Shown piece after piece: positions 51,224 to 60,425 of a DNA stretch of 64,000 nt; within the stretch, counting starts at the first letter, position 1, and every line of letters begins with the position of its first letter. This DNA is from Ferruginibacter lapsinanis. Its GTDB lineage: Bacteria; Bacteroidota; Bacteroidia; Chitinophagales; Chitinophagaceae. The DNA lies in the NCBI RefSeq assembly GCF_020783315.1, contig NZ_CP086063.1, positions 2,158,501 to 2,222,500 on the forward strand. Reading direction: 5' to 3'. The position numbers and the translations under genes are program-made. The notes below the pieces were generated by a model that was not told the origin of the DNA, did no database searches, and was given only the letters and a program-made list of their open reading frames with translations.

Positions 51224-52012
51224 ATGAAAAAAAGTATTCTGGGTATACTTAGTATGCTCATTCTGTTATTGCCGGCGATATTGGTACAAGGCCAGGGAGG
51301 TAATGCAACTGCTAAGAAAGAGCTGCCGGTAACTACTAAATCCAAAGCAGCAAAAGAAATGGCATTGAAAGGTGTCAATCATTTTCTGAATATCGAATTT
51401 GCGTCTGCGTATGAAGATTTTTCTGATGCGCTTAAATTGGATCCGGAATTTACTTTTGCGCAGGTTTTTATGAGTTTTCTTACAACCGGAGAAACTGCTA
51501 AAAGCTATGCAAAAAAGGCATTGAAGTCTGCAAAGAATAAAACAGAAGGAGAAAAACTATTCGCTTCTCTTGTTGATGAAAAAAATAATAGCAGGGAAGC
51601 TGGAACCGAAATTTGGAGTAAACTACACAAGATGTATCCAGATTGCAATTTGAGCCAGAATTTTTATGTGGTTACAAGGGCAAGTGCTGATGAACGTTTT
51701 GCTGCAGCGCAGGAATATATTAAAAAGTATCCTAAAGATGCCTGGATGTACAATACCATTGCCTATTACTACATGAATGAAAAAAAAGACATGGAATCGG
51801 CTAAAACAAATTTTGAAAAATATATAGCACTATATCCTAAAGGGTCTAATCCTTACGATTCGATGGGAGAGTATTATTTAAATAATGGTGATTTGGAGAA
51901 TGCAGAAAAATATTATACCAAATCATTGGAAATATATCCTTTTTCAACCAGTTCTCTAAATGCACTGGAAAAAATAAAGACGGAAAAAAATAAAGATAAA
52001 GTATCTAATTAG
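51224..52012 (+). CDS. Exported TPR-repeat protein
   Basis: 262 aa with the start at 51224 (MKKSILGILSMLILLLPAILVQGQ, a signal peptide); an ATG at 51131 adds 31 residues without a signal. Repeats include FLNIEFASAYEDFSDALKLDPEF, NTIAYYYMNEKKDMESAKTNFEKYIALYPKG and SMGEYYLNNGDLENAEKYYTKSLEIYP. TPR proteins act as scaffolds; the partner is unknown. Confidence 0.85.
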   Translation: MKKSILGILSMLILLLPAILVQGQGGNATAKKELPVTTKSKAAKEMALKGVNHFLNIEFASAYEDFSDALKLDPEFTFAQVFMSFLTTGETAKSYAKKALKSAKNKTEGEKLFASLVDEKNNSREAGTEIWSKLHKMYPDCNLSQNFYVVTRASADERFAAAQEYIKKYPKDAWMYNTIAYYYMNEKKDMESAKTNFEKYIALYPKGSNPYDSMGEYYLNNGDLENAEKYYTKSLEIYPFSTSSLNALEKIKTEKNKDKVSN

Positions 52013-52082
52013 CAGATAATCAAAGCGTAAAATAATTTCTGACCCCGGTATTACCGGGAAAGTGGACGAAGGGAAAACCAAA

Positions 52083-52117
52083 ACTGCCGGAGTGAGAAAC
52101 TTCGGCAGTACTTTTTT
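52083..52117 (+). terminator. Rho-independent terminator of the TPR gene
   Basis: 11-bp stem with one GU pair (52083-52093 with 52099-52109, loop GAGAA), then ACTTTTTT. Confidence 0.8.
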
Positions 52118-52269
52118 AACATACCTCCAACTTTTTTGGGGACAATAATATGCCCTTGTGGCGCAATTTTTGGAACTCCTTAACACTGTCAGCACAATCT
52201 TAGTGCTACTTTTGCGTTCCATTTTAGTATTTGTTTAAAATCCTAATAATCTTTAAAACCTTTATATAC

Positions 52270-53070
52270 ATGAGGAAGTTTGGGCTGAAAAAATTGTACC
52301 TGCTGGTTTCGTCATTTTTCATATTCTTATTGCATTTACCTTTTGTTTTTGCCAAAGTAGAACCTTCGGTAAAGAAAAATTCTGTAACTCCTTCATTAGC
52401 AGGTAAAACTGTTGTGTTGGGAAATGACCACAGCGCTTCTACACCGATCATCGCTAATGTTTACGATAGTCTTAGTTTGGCGTTGAAAGGCTTATCCCGC
52501 CAGGCATTTGATTATGCCATTCAGGGTCTGGGGTACATGAAAGGAATTGGCAAGTTGACCAATGAAAGCATTATCTCAATTGTAGATTTCAGTAAGCCAT
52601 CGTCACAAAAAAGACTTTTTATCATAGATCTGAAAAATTATCGCCTACTTTTTAATACCTATGTTGCCCATGGTGCTAATTCAGGAAAAGAGTACGCTAA
52701 TCAGTTTTCTAACAGACCTGAAAGCTATATGAGTAGTTTGGGGTTTTATAAAACTGCAGAAACTTACATAGGTAAACATGGTTATTCTCTCCACTTACAA
52801 GGTTTGGAAAGAGGGATTAATGATAATGCTTATATGAGAGATATTGTAATACATGGTGCTGATTATGTAAATGATCAGTATGTTCGCTTGCAAGGATATA
52901 TAGGTCGTAGTTGGGGATGCCCTGCTGTTCCTGAAAAGTTGAGCAAGCCAATTATCGATAAAATAAAAAATGGCACCTGTTTGTTCATATTCAGTCCTAA
53001 TAAAAATTATTTGGCACAATCGCAAATCATCAGGCATAGCGTATCAGATGATCTGGCCTACAACAATTGA
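52270..53070 (+). CDS. Murein L,D-transpeptidase catalytic-domain protein
   Basis: 266 aa; the start at 52270 (MRKFGLKKLYLLVSSFFIF) opens a signal peptide, whereas the ATG at 52231 adds 13 residues. The catalytic pair is H195 in VIHGADYV and C217 in GRSWGCPAVP. LFIIDLKNYRLLFNTYVAHGANSG and FSNRPESYMSSLGFYKT also match the family. Makes or edits 3-3 cross-links or anchors in peptidoglycan. Confidence 0.88.
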   Translation: MRKFGLKKLYLLVSSFFIFLLHLPFVFAKVEPSVKKNSVTPSLAGKTVVLGNDHSASTPIIANVYDSLSLALKGLSRQAFDYAIQGLGYMKGIGKLTNESIISIVDFSKPSSQKRLFIIDLKNYRLLFNTYVAHGANSGKEYANQFSNRPESYMSSLGFYKTAETYIGKHGYSLHLQGLERGINDNAYMRDIVIHGADYVNDQYVRLQGYIGRSWGCPAVPEKLSKPIIDKIKNGTCLFIFSPNKNYLAQSQIIRHSVSDDLAYNN

Positions 53071-53093
53071 TCATCTCTAAAAAAATATTGACT

Positions 53094-53122
53094 ATCCTCC
53101 AATTTTGGAGGATTTTTGTTTT
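53094..53122 (+). terminator. Rho-independent terminator of the L,D-transpeptidase gene
   Basis: 9-bp stem (53094-53102 with 53105-53113) followed by TTTTGTTTT. Confidence 0.85.
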
Positions 53123-53166
53123 ATCAATTCATTGGTTAATGATACCTTCGCAAAAATTGTATAATA

Positions 53167-54045
53167 ATGAGTTTTAGAGAACAGTTAAAAGGAACAGGTG
53201 TTGCATTGGTTACACCCTTTGCTGAAGATTTATCAGTAGATTTTGATGCGTTGGGCAAAGTCATAGACTTTGATATTGCCAACGGTGTAGAATATCTGGT
53301 TAGTTTGGGAACTACCGGAGAGACTCCGACACTTTCAAAGAAGGAAAAATTAGATATATTTAATTTCACTCACGAAAAAGTGAATGGCAGAGTGCCCATC
53401 GTTGTTGGGATCGGCGGTAATTGCACACAGGATATCATTGATACAGTAAGCTCTTTTCCATTAGAAAAAGCGGTGGCTGTATTAAGCGCCAGCCCTTATT
53501 ATAACAAGCCATCACAGGAAGGTATCTATCAGCATTATAAAGCGATCGCTGCGGCATCTCCAAAACCGATCATTTTATATAATGTACCGGGTAGAACAGG
53601 TCGCAACATGGAAGCTGAAACAACTATCCGTTTGGCACATGAAAAGAATATCATTGGTATTAAAGAAGCCAGTAACAATATTGCACAGTGTATACAAATA
53701 CTAAGAGATCGTCCGGAAGACTTTTTAGTAGTAAGCGGAGATGATGATCTGGTGTTGCCGGAATTAGCTTGTGGTATTGATGGGGTGATCAGTGTTGCAG
53801 CTAACTGTTTTCCTAAAGCTTTTTCTGACATGGTAAGAGCTGGTTTGAGTAATGATTTTGCTGCTGCAAGAAAATTAAACAATCCGTTGATTGAAGCATA
53901 TAATTTATTGTTTGCAGAAAATAATCCTGCCGGAGTAAAAGCATTTTTATCAGAATTGGGATTGATAAAAAACTATCTTCGTTTGCCTGTAGTACCCGTA
54001 AGTGAAGGACTTGAGCAAAAAATCAAGAATTATCTAAAAAAATAA
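53167..54045 (+). CDS. dapA: 4-hydroxy-tetrahydrodipicolinate synthase
   Basis: 292 aa, normal length. Catalyses condensation of pyruvate and aspartate semialdehyde in lysine/DAP synthesis. Tyr138 in ILYNVPGRTG and Schiff-base Lys166 in IIGIKEASNN are present, with LGTTGETPTLSKKEK near the start. The TIM barrel reads through without gaps. The ATG is eight bases after a short AT-rich leader; TACCTTCG at about 53143 may be the -7 element. Confidence 0.96.
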   Translation: MSFREQLKGTGVALVTPFAEDLSVDFDALGKVIDFDIANGVEYLVSLGTTGETPTLSKKEKLDIFNFTHEKVNGRVPIVVGIGGNCTQDIIDTVSSFPLEKAVAVLSASPYYNKPSQEGIYQHYKAIAAASPKPIILYNVPGRTGRNMEAETTIRLAHEKNIIGIKEASNNIAQCIQILRDRPEDFLVVSGDDDLVLPELACGIDGVISVAANCFPKAFSDMVRAGLSNDFAAARKLNNPLIEAYNLLFAENNPAGVKAFLSELGLIKNYLRLPVVPVSEGLEQKIKNYLKK

Positions 54046-54048
54046 TTA

Positions 54049-55209
54049 ATGTTTGTAAAACGCATATCATTACTAAGCTTGCTCATTTGGGCAAGCTTTT
54101 TTTGTTTTGCTCAAAAAGATAGCTGCGAATTTATTCTGATAGATACGATCAGTAAAGGAGGGGCAGATTATTATTTAGCTTCGAATAGTAACGGATGGAA
54201 TCCGAAAGACGACCAATATAAATTTAAGAAAGATGTTGACGGAACAAACCACCTGATTTGTTATTTTGATAAAGGAACCACTCTGGAATTTAAATTTACT
54301 AAAGGAAGCTGGGATGATGTGGAATCAGATAAAATGGGAGCTGATATAGATAACCGACGGTTGAAAACTGACACAGCAAAATTTACCATTCATTATGTAG
54401 CAGGCTGGAAATCGGGAGGCAAGTTGCATACTGCTTCAGTGAATGTATCAATCATTGATACAGCCTTTTATATTCCTCAGTTAAATACTACAAGAAGAAT
54501 AACTATTTATTTGCCGGAAAATTATTCATTGGGGCATAAACGTTATCCGGTAATGTATATGCAGGATGGGCAAAATGTTTTTGATGACTACACCTCAGGA
54601 TATGGAGAGTGGGGAGTAGATGAATGCCTGGATACATTGATACGTAAAGGGCAGCTGCCTTGTATTGTGGTAGCAATTGATAATGGTCCCAAACGTATCA
54701 ACGAGTATACGCCTTACACAACAGAACGATTTGGGAAAGGTGAAGGGGATCTATATGTTGATTTTTTGACACAAACGTTAAAACCTTTTATTGATAAGCA
54801 TTACAGGACTTTGCCCACCAGGGAAAATACAATTATAGCCGGAAGCAGTTTAGGGGCCCTAATCGCTTATTATGCCATGTTACAACATCCTGATGTTTAT
54901 GGTAAAGCAGGGATTTTTTCTCCTGCATTTTGGGTGGCAACTCCATCGATAAATAATTTAACAGATTCAGTTGGCAGCAAGGTTTCAGGGAAATTATTTT
55001 TTTATATGGGAGAACAGGAAGGAGGAGATGATCTGAAACTAATGAATGATATTAAAGACGATCTGGCAACAAGGTCCTCAGCTATGATCTATTCTGTAAT
55101 TGATAGAGAAGGCAAGCACAATGAAAAAGCATGGCGGAAATGGTTTGCCGAATTTTATAAATGGATAATGGCTGATGGCTTTAATATTATATTGAAGCCC
55201 GAAGAATAG
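54049..55209 (+). CDS. Secreted esterase of the EstD/IroE (putative carbohydrate esterase) family
   Basis: 386 aa with a signal peptide (SLLIWASFFCFAQ). N-terminal starch-binding-like beta domain (about 30-140, YYLASNSNGWNPKDDQYKF), then an alpha/beta-hydrolase domain: RRITIYLPENYSLGHKRYPVMYMQDGQNVFDDY, nucleophile S267 in AGSSLGALIAYY, and late His in REGKHNEKAWRKWF. Acts on an unknown ester. Starts three bases after dapA. Confidence 0.85.
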   Translation: MFVKRISLLSLLIWASFFCFAQKDSCEFILIDTISKGGADYYLASNSNGWNPKDDQYKFKKDVDGTNHLICYFDKGTTLEFKFTKGSWDDVESDKMGADIDNRRLKTDTAKFTIHYVAGWKSGGKLHTASVNVSIIDTAFYIPQLNTTRRITIYLPENYSLGHKRYPVMYMQDGQNVFDDYTSGYGEWGVDECLDTLIRKGQLPCIVVAIDNGPKRINEYTPYTTERFGKGEGDLYVDFLTQTLKPFIDKHYRTLPTRENTIIAGSSLGALIAYYAMLQHPDVYGKAGIFSPAFWVATPSINNLTDSVGSKVSGKLFFYMGEQEGGDDLKLMNDIKDDLATRSSAMIYSVIDREGKHNEKAWRKWFAEFYKWIMADGFNIILKPEE

Positions 55210-55212
55210 TGA

Positions 55213-56115
55213 TTATAATTTATAGCTGATCCCCTCCAATGCCAGTTCGGTATCATCAAAAACAGCCTTGGCTTCAAGTAAAAACTCATCCAGCTTTTCA
55301 TATTTAGAAGAAAAATGCCCAATCAGTAATTTAGATACTTTAGCCTTTTTTGCTATAGTAGCAGCTTGCCTGGTAGTACTGTGAAAGTACATATTTGCTT
55401 TATCCTCATGTGCCTGTAAGTAGGTAGACTCATGGTATAAAAGATCTACCCCTTTTATTTTGTCAATTAGTGTTTCATCAAATTTTGTATCGGCACAATA
55501 CGCATAACTTTTTGCTGCCGGAGCCGCAATCGTTACTTCATTGTTAGGAATGATCGTTCCTTGCTTTGTAACATAATCATGCCCTTGCTGAAGTTTGTCA
55601 TAATAGCTGTTAGGTATCTCGTATGATTGTACTCTGTCGGCATCAATTTTTCTTGGGTTTCTTTTTTCCTTAAATAAAAATCCCCAGCATTCAATTCTAT
55701 GTTGAACGGGGAAGCAACTGACAGATATTTTGTTTGTATTCATTATCTCACCCTCCTGCAAAATAGGGTGGAAATAAAATGGGAAAGCGAAATTTACATT
55801 AGCTACTTTTAATTGTAGGTGAATGATCTCTTCTAATGCCGCCGGGGCATACAAATGAAGATCTTGCGTACGCCCGGCAAGATTCATACTACTTAACAAA
55901 CCAATCAAGCCAAAATAATGATCGCCATGCAAATGCGATATGAAAATGTGGCTTATTTTGTTGCGGCGGATCTTGTATTTAGACATTTGAATTTGAGTGC
56001 CTTCGCCGCAATCGATCAGATACCCTTCATCTTGAGTGTGTAACACCTGGGCAGTAGGGTGTCTGTCAAAAGCCGGAACTGCTGAATTATTGCCAAGTAT
56101 GGTAAGTGCTAACAA
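55213..56115 (-). CDS. rnz: Ribonuclease Z
   Basis: 300 aa. Metallo-beta-lactamase fold tRNA 3'-processing enzyme. The zinc motif H61-L-H-G-D-H66 follows HIFIS; GNNSAVPAFDRHPTAQVL, IDCGEGTQIQMSKY and HSTTRQAATIAKKAKVSKLLIGHFSSKY match the family. Convergent with the esterase, three bases apart. Confidence 0.95.
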   Translation of the reverse strand: MLALTILGNNSAVPAFDRHPTAQVLHTQDEGYLIDCGEGTQIQMSKYKIRRNKISHIFISHLHGDHYFGLIGLLSSMNLAGRTQDLHLYAPAALEEIIHLQLKVANVNFAFPFYFHPILQEGEIMNTNKISVSCFPVQHRIECWGFLFKEKRNPRKIDADRVQSYEIPNSYYDKLQQGHDYVTKQGTIIPNNEVTIAAPAAKSYAYCADTKFDETLIDKIKGVDLLYHESTYLQAHEDKANMYFHSTTRQAATIAKKAKVSKLLIGHFSSKYEKLDEFLLEAKAVFDDTELALEGISYKL

Positions 56116-56212
56116 TGTAATGTATTAATTTATTGGGGTTAAGATTACAGCAGTTGTTATTGATTAGTTATAGTACTGCAAAGCTATCAACTAAAAATCA
56201 TCTAGTGTTTAT

Positions 56213-56587
56213 TTATTCGTCTTTAAATAATTCTCTTTCTATTTCCTCCATTTGTAAAATATCCCAGGCCTCGCTTTCAGTTGGAGTAACATTCATTACC
56301 TCCAGTAATTGCTGGTCATCCAGGGTCGTTTCCACATTTGGCTGTAATTGGCAGATCACCAATGAGCAATTGTTTTCATAAAATTGTTGTTGAATAGTGG
56401 CAATCTTTTCACCTGCTGCTTCATCCAGCACTTCTACTTCATTCATATTCAATACAACATGAGGTATGTCTTTTTGGAGATAAGGAAGCAACAAATTGCT
56501 AAGTTCTTCTGTCATATTAGCAGAGATATTCGTTTCGAGCGGCGTAATAACAGTAAATCTTTCTTTGGTATCTATTTTGACATTCAT
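56213..56587 (-). CDS. STAS-domain protein without the phospho-acceptor Ser
   Basis: 124 aa. STAS fold (RFTVITPLETNISANMTEELSNLLLPYL, HVVLNMNEVEVLDEAAGEKIATI). In anti-sigma antagonists the loop reads D-S-S-G or similar; here it is D55-E-A-A-G59, so phosphorylation control by a partner kinase is unlikely. An acidic C-terminal tail follows. It lies upstream of rnz on the same strand, a pairing I recall from other Bacteroidota. Confidence 0.82.
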   Translation of the reverse strand: MNVKIDTKERFTVITPLETNISANMTEELSNLLLPYLQKDIPHVVLNMNEVEVLDEAAGEKIATIQQQFYENNCSLVICQLQPNVETTLDDQQLLEVMNVTPTESEAWDILQMEEIERELFKDE

Positions 56588-56808
56588 TTAGTATGTTCGA
56601 TTGATTGATATTTGTAAAGTAAAGAAAAAAATGGAAATGTTTTAAAAGGAATCTGCCGAAATTAAAGATTTAGCACTCTTAAATCGACCTTTTCCCCCAA
56701 AGCGATAGACGCAAACTTCAACTTTTTAACATATTAACATTTCGATAAAGCAGCAAACTTTATCTTCGAAATAATCGTTATTATTGTATAACCTAAATTC
56801 AATATAGA

Positions 56809-59364
56809 ATGGACAACAATTTTTCAGCACAAGTAAAAGAAATCATTTCCTACAGCAGGGAAGAAGCGTTAAGATTAGGTAATGATTTTATCGGCACAGA
56901 GCATTTAGTATTGGGTTTGATACGAGATGGTGAGAATACTGCCATTAAGATATTGAAATCATTAAATGTAGATCTTTATGAACTACGAAAAGAAATTGAA
57001 GTAGCCGTAAAGGATAAGACCGGAAAAAATATTGCGAACATCAATTCGTTGCCGCTTACCAAGCAGGCAGAAAAAGTAATACGGATTACAGTACTGGAAG
57101 CCAAAGCACATAAAAGCGCTATGGTTGAAAGCGAACATCTGATGCTTTCTATTTTAAAGAACAAAGAAAATATTGCTACACAAATATTAAATCAATTTGA
57201 CGTGGACTATGATATTTTTAAAAACGAACTGGGCTTTGTAACAAGCAATCCTCCGGCTGCAGAGTTTTCTGAAGAAAATGAAGATGATTTTGATGAAGAA
57301 AGGAAACAATATGGTCAGCAACAAAGAGCACAAAAAGGAGGAGCGCCTAATCAACCTAAAACAAAAACTCCGGTGCTGGATAATTTCGGCAGAGATATCA
57401 CCAGGCTGGCGGAGAACAATGCGTTGGATCCGATCGTAGGTAGAGAAAATGAAATCGAGAGAGTTTCTCAGATTCTGTCTCGCCGTAAAAAGAATAACCC
57501 GATCCTGATTGGTGAACCTGGTGTGGGTAAAACAGCCATTGTGGAAGGCTTAGCACTGCGTATCGTACAAAGAAAAGTATCAAGAGTATTATTTGATAAG
57601 AGAGTTGTTTCATTGGATTTGGCTGCGCTGGTGGCCGGAACAAAATACCGTGGACAATTCGAAGAAAGAATGAAAGCGATCATGAATGAACTGGAAAAGA
57701 ACAGGGATGTTATTTTGTTCATTGATGAGATACATACAATTGTTGGTGCCGGTGGTGCCAGTGGCTCATTAGATGCAAGTAATATATTTAAACCTGCATT
57801 GGCCCGTGGAGAATTACAATGCATCGGTGCCTCTACTTTGGATGAATATCGTATGCATATTGAAAAAGATGGAGCCTTGGATAGACGTTTCCAAAAAGTA
57901 ATTGTTGATCAACCTTCGGTAGAAGAAACAATACAAATATTGGCTAATATCAAAAGTAAATACGAAGATTATCATAATGTAACATACAGCGAACAGGCGA
58001 TTGATGCTTGTGTGAAATTGAGCGAACGCTACATGACGGATAGATTGTTACCTGATAAAGCGATCGATGTGATGGATGAAGTGGGAGCAAGAAAGCATAT
58101 CAAGAATATTAATGTGCCCGAAGATGTGATCGAATTAGAAAAAAAGATAGAGGACATTAAGTTGGAAAAGAATAAAGTAGTTAAAAGCCAACGTTTTGAG
58201 GAAGCGGCTTCTTTGAGAGATAGTGAAAAGCGTTTGCAGGAAGAACTCGAAAAGGCAAAAGCTGATTGGGAAGAAGAAAGTAAGCATAAACGTTACCCAA
58301 TTGAAGAAGAAGATATTGCTGAAGTGATCAGTATGATGACCGGCATACCTGTAAAAAGAATGGTACAGGCTGAAACAGACAAGTTGCGCAGAATGGGTGA
58401 TGACCTGAAAGGTGCTGTAATTGGTCAGGAAGATGCGATTTCTAAAGTAGTGAAAGCCATTCAGCGAAACAGGGTTGGCTTAAAAGATCCTAAAAAACCG
58501 GTGGGTACATTTATATTCTTAGGTCCTACAGGTGTGGGTAAAACAGAGTTAGCAAGAGCATTATCCAGACAAATGTTTGATAATGAAGATTCGTTGATAC
58601 GTATCGACATGAGTGAATACATGGAAAAATTCACAGTAAGTCGTTTGATAGGGGCCCCTCCGGGATATGTTGGATATGAAGAAGGTGGGCAACTAACTGA
58701 AAGGGTTAGACGTAAACCATACAGTGTTATTTTGTTGGATGAAATAGAAAAGGCACATCCGGATATTTACAATATTCTGTTGCAGGTATTAGATGACGGA
58801 CAGTTAACCGATGGATTAGGTAGAAAGATCGATTTTAAAAATACGTTGATCATCATGACATCTAACATTGGGGTACGTCAATTGAAAGATTTCGGTGAAG
58901 GAGTGGGGTTTGCCACAGCTTCAAGAATTCAGAATGCAGATGAAAATAATAAAGCGGTAATTGAAAAAGCATTGAAACGTACATTCAGTCCTGAGTTCTT
59001 AAATAGAATAGATGATGTGATCATATTCAATTCATTGACCAAAGAAAATATCTTCGATATTATTGATATCCTGATGAAAGGAGTTATGAAGCGTTTGGTT
59101 AATCTTGGTTTTTCAATGGAATTAACTTTGGAAGCAAAAGAATTCATTGCAGATAAAGGATACGACTCTCAATTCGGTGCAAGACCTTTACATAGAGCCA
59201 TCCAAAAATATCTGGAAGATCCTTTGGCAGAAGAAATATTGAATATGCAAGTAAAGGAAGGAGATACTTTAATAGCTGACCTGGATAAAGAAAAGGAAAA
59301 AATAATATTTACTTTAAAAAACAGCGGAGAGAAAAAGAAAGAAGCTAAATCTTCAGAAGCATAA
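56809..59364 (+). CDS. clpC: ATP-dependent Clp protease ATP-binding subunit ClpC
   Basis: 851 aa. Two Clp_N repeats (about 1-145), AAA1 with [16 protein letters not shown]-like domain ([18 protein letters not shown]), AAA2 with [14 protein letters not shown], and the Clp C-terminal domain. Unfoldase partner of ClpP. Preceded by a 221-bp spacer with TATCTTCG at 56762-56769 as a possible -7 element. Confidence 0.96.
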   Translation: MDNNFSAQVKEIISYSREEALRLGNDFIGTEHLVLGLIRDGENTAIKILKSLNVDLYELRKEIEVAVKDKTGKNIANINSLPLTKQAEKVIRITVLEAKAHKSAMVESEHLMLSILKNKENIATQILNQFDVDYDIFKNELGFVTSNPPAAEFSEENEDDFDEERKQYGQQQRAQKGGAPNQPKTKTPVLDNFGRDITRLAENNALDPIVGRENEIERVSQILSRRKKNNPILIGEPGVGKTAIVEGLALRIVQRKVSRVLFDKRVVSLDLAALVAGTKYRGQFEERMKAIMNELEKNRDVILFIDEIHTIVGAGGASGSLDASNIFKPALARGELQCIGASTLDEYRMHIEKDGALDRRFQKVIVDQPSVEETIQILANIKSKYEDYHNVTYSEQAIDACVKLSERYMTDRLLPDKAIDVMDEVGARKHIKNINVPEDVIELEKKIEDIKLEKNKVVKSQRFEEAASLRDSEKRLQEELEKAKADWEEESKHKRYPIEEEDIAEVISMMTGIPVKRMVQAETDKLRRMGDDLKGAVIGQEDAISKVVKAIQRNRVGLKDPKKPVGTFIFLGPTGVGKTELARALSRQMFDNEDSLIRIDMSEYMEKFTVSRLIGAPPGYVGYEEGGQLTERVRRKPYSVILLDEIEKAHPDIYNILLQVLDDGQLTDGLGRKIDFKNTLIIMTSNIGVRQLKDFGEGVGFATASRIQNADENNKAVIEKALKRTFSPEFLNRIDDVIIFNSLTKENIFDIIDILMKGVMKRLVNLGFSMELTLEAKEFIADKGYDSQFGARPLHRAIQKYLEDPLAEEILNMQVKEGDTLIADLDKEKEKIIFTLKNSGEKKKEAKSSEA

Positions 59365-59384
59365 GGTCGAAATCTCTAAAAATA

Positions 59385-59416
59385 AAAACGCCATCCTAAA
59401 TTTAGGATGGCGTTTT
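59385..59416 (+). terminator. Rho-independent terminator of clpC
   Basis: Perfect palindrome, 16-base arms (59385-59400, 59401-59416), followed by GTTTTG. Confidence 0.88.
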
Positions 59417-59439
59417 GTTTTGAATACTAAAATATTTAA

Positions 59440-60138
59440 ATGACTTTTGTATTAATGAATAAAAAGATCATAATAACAATTGACGGTTGGTCGTCTTGTG
59501 GCAAAAGTACTGTTGCTAAACAGTTGGCAAAGAAATTAGGCTATGTGTACATAGACAGTGGTGCTATGTACAGAGCGATCACATTGTTTTTTCTTAGAAA
59601 TCATATTAATTGGGCGGATAAACAGGCCGTTACAGCGGCTTTAAAAAATATTACAATAGATTTTGAATACAACGAAAAATCCCAGCAGTCGGAAATTTTG
59701 CTTAATGAAGAGAATGTAGAATACCTGATCAGAGACTTGGTGGTAGCAGAAAAGGTTAGTGAAGTGGCAACAATCAAAGAAGTTAGAGAGTTTGCCGTGG
59801 CACAACAGCAGAAAATGGGAGAGAAAAAGGGTATTGTCATGGATGGTAGGGATATAGGAACGACAGTTTTCCCAAATGCTGAACTAAAAATATTTATGAC
59901 AGCCGATATTACTACCAGGGTAGAAAGACGGTTCAAAGAAATGATAGAAAAAAATCCTAATATAACTTTTGAAGAAGTGAAAAAAAACCTGGAAATGAGA
60001 GACTACATTGACTCAAACCGGGAGATAAGTCCGCTGCGGAAAGCGGCAGATGCTATTGAATTAGATAACACCTCACTCACTATAGAAGAGCAATTAAACT
60101 TCGCTCTTAAGTTGGCAAAAGAAATTGTCATACAATAA
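59440..60138 (+). CDS. cmk: Cytidylate kinase
   Basis: 232 aa (or 227 from the ATG at 59455, whose MNKKIIITIDG start is more typical). P-loop SSCGKSTVAK, YIDSGAMYRAITL, MDGRDIGTTVFPNAELKIFMTA and RDYIDSNREISPL fit CMP/dCMP kinase. The P-loop starts DGWSSCGKST where most have DGPAGSGKST. Confidence 0.93.
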   Translation: MTFVLMNKKIIITIDGWSSCGKSTVAKQLAKKLGYVYIDSGAMYRAITLFFLRNHINWADKQAVTAALKNITIDFEYNEKSQQSEILLNEENVEYLIRDLVVAEKVSEVATIKEVREFAVAQQQKMGEKKGIVMDGRDIGTTVFPNAELKIFMTADITTRVERRFKEMIEKNPNITFEEVKKNLEMRDYIDSNREISPLRKAADAIELDNTSLTIEEQLNFALKLAKEIVIQ

Positions 60139-60425
60139 AGATTATTAATTACCGTTATATTACTTAGCATTAACACTATTTCTCATTCGTATTTTACTTG
60201 TGTTAGTGTAGTTAATTACACGAGAATATCCCCGGTCAATTTAGTTTAGGGTGTTCTTTCTGTATTTGATACATCATTTCGTCTGGTATCGACGAATTTG
60301 ATATTAGTTGTTTTATGTATGACACTTATGAGTAATGCATGAAATACAGATACTTGAAAACCAATATCTTACATGGGCTGAAAAGTTCCGAAAAGCCGAA
60401 TTAGTACCTAATTCAAACCTTTGAA
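60139..60425. other. Leader region of the giant secreted protein gene
   Basis: About 290 bp, AT-rich. No two-box site, no clear -7 element and no structured RNA recognised. Confidence 0.4.
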
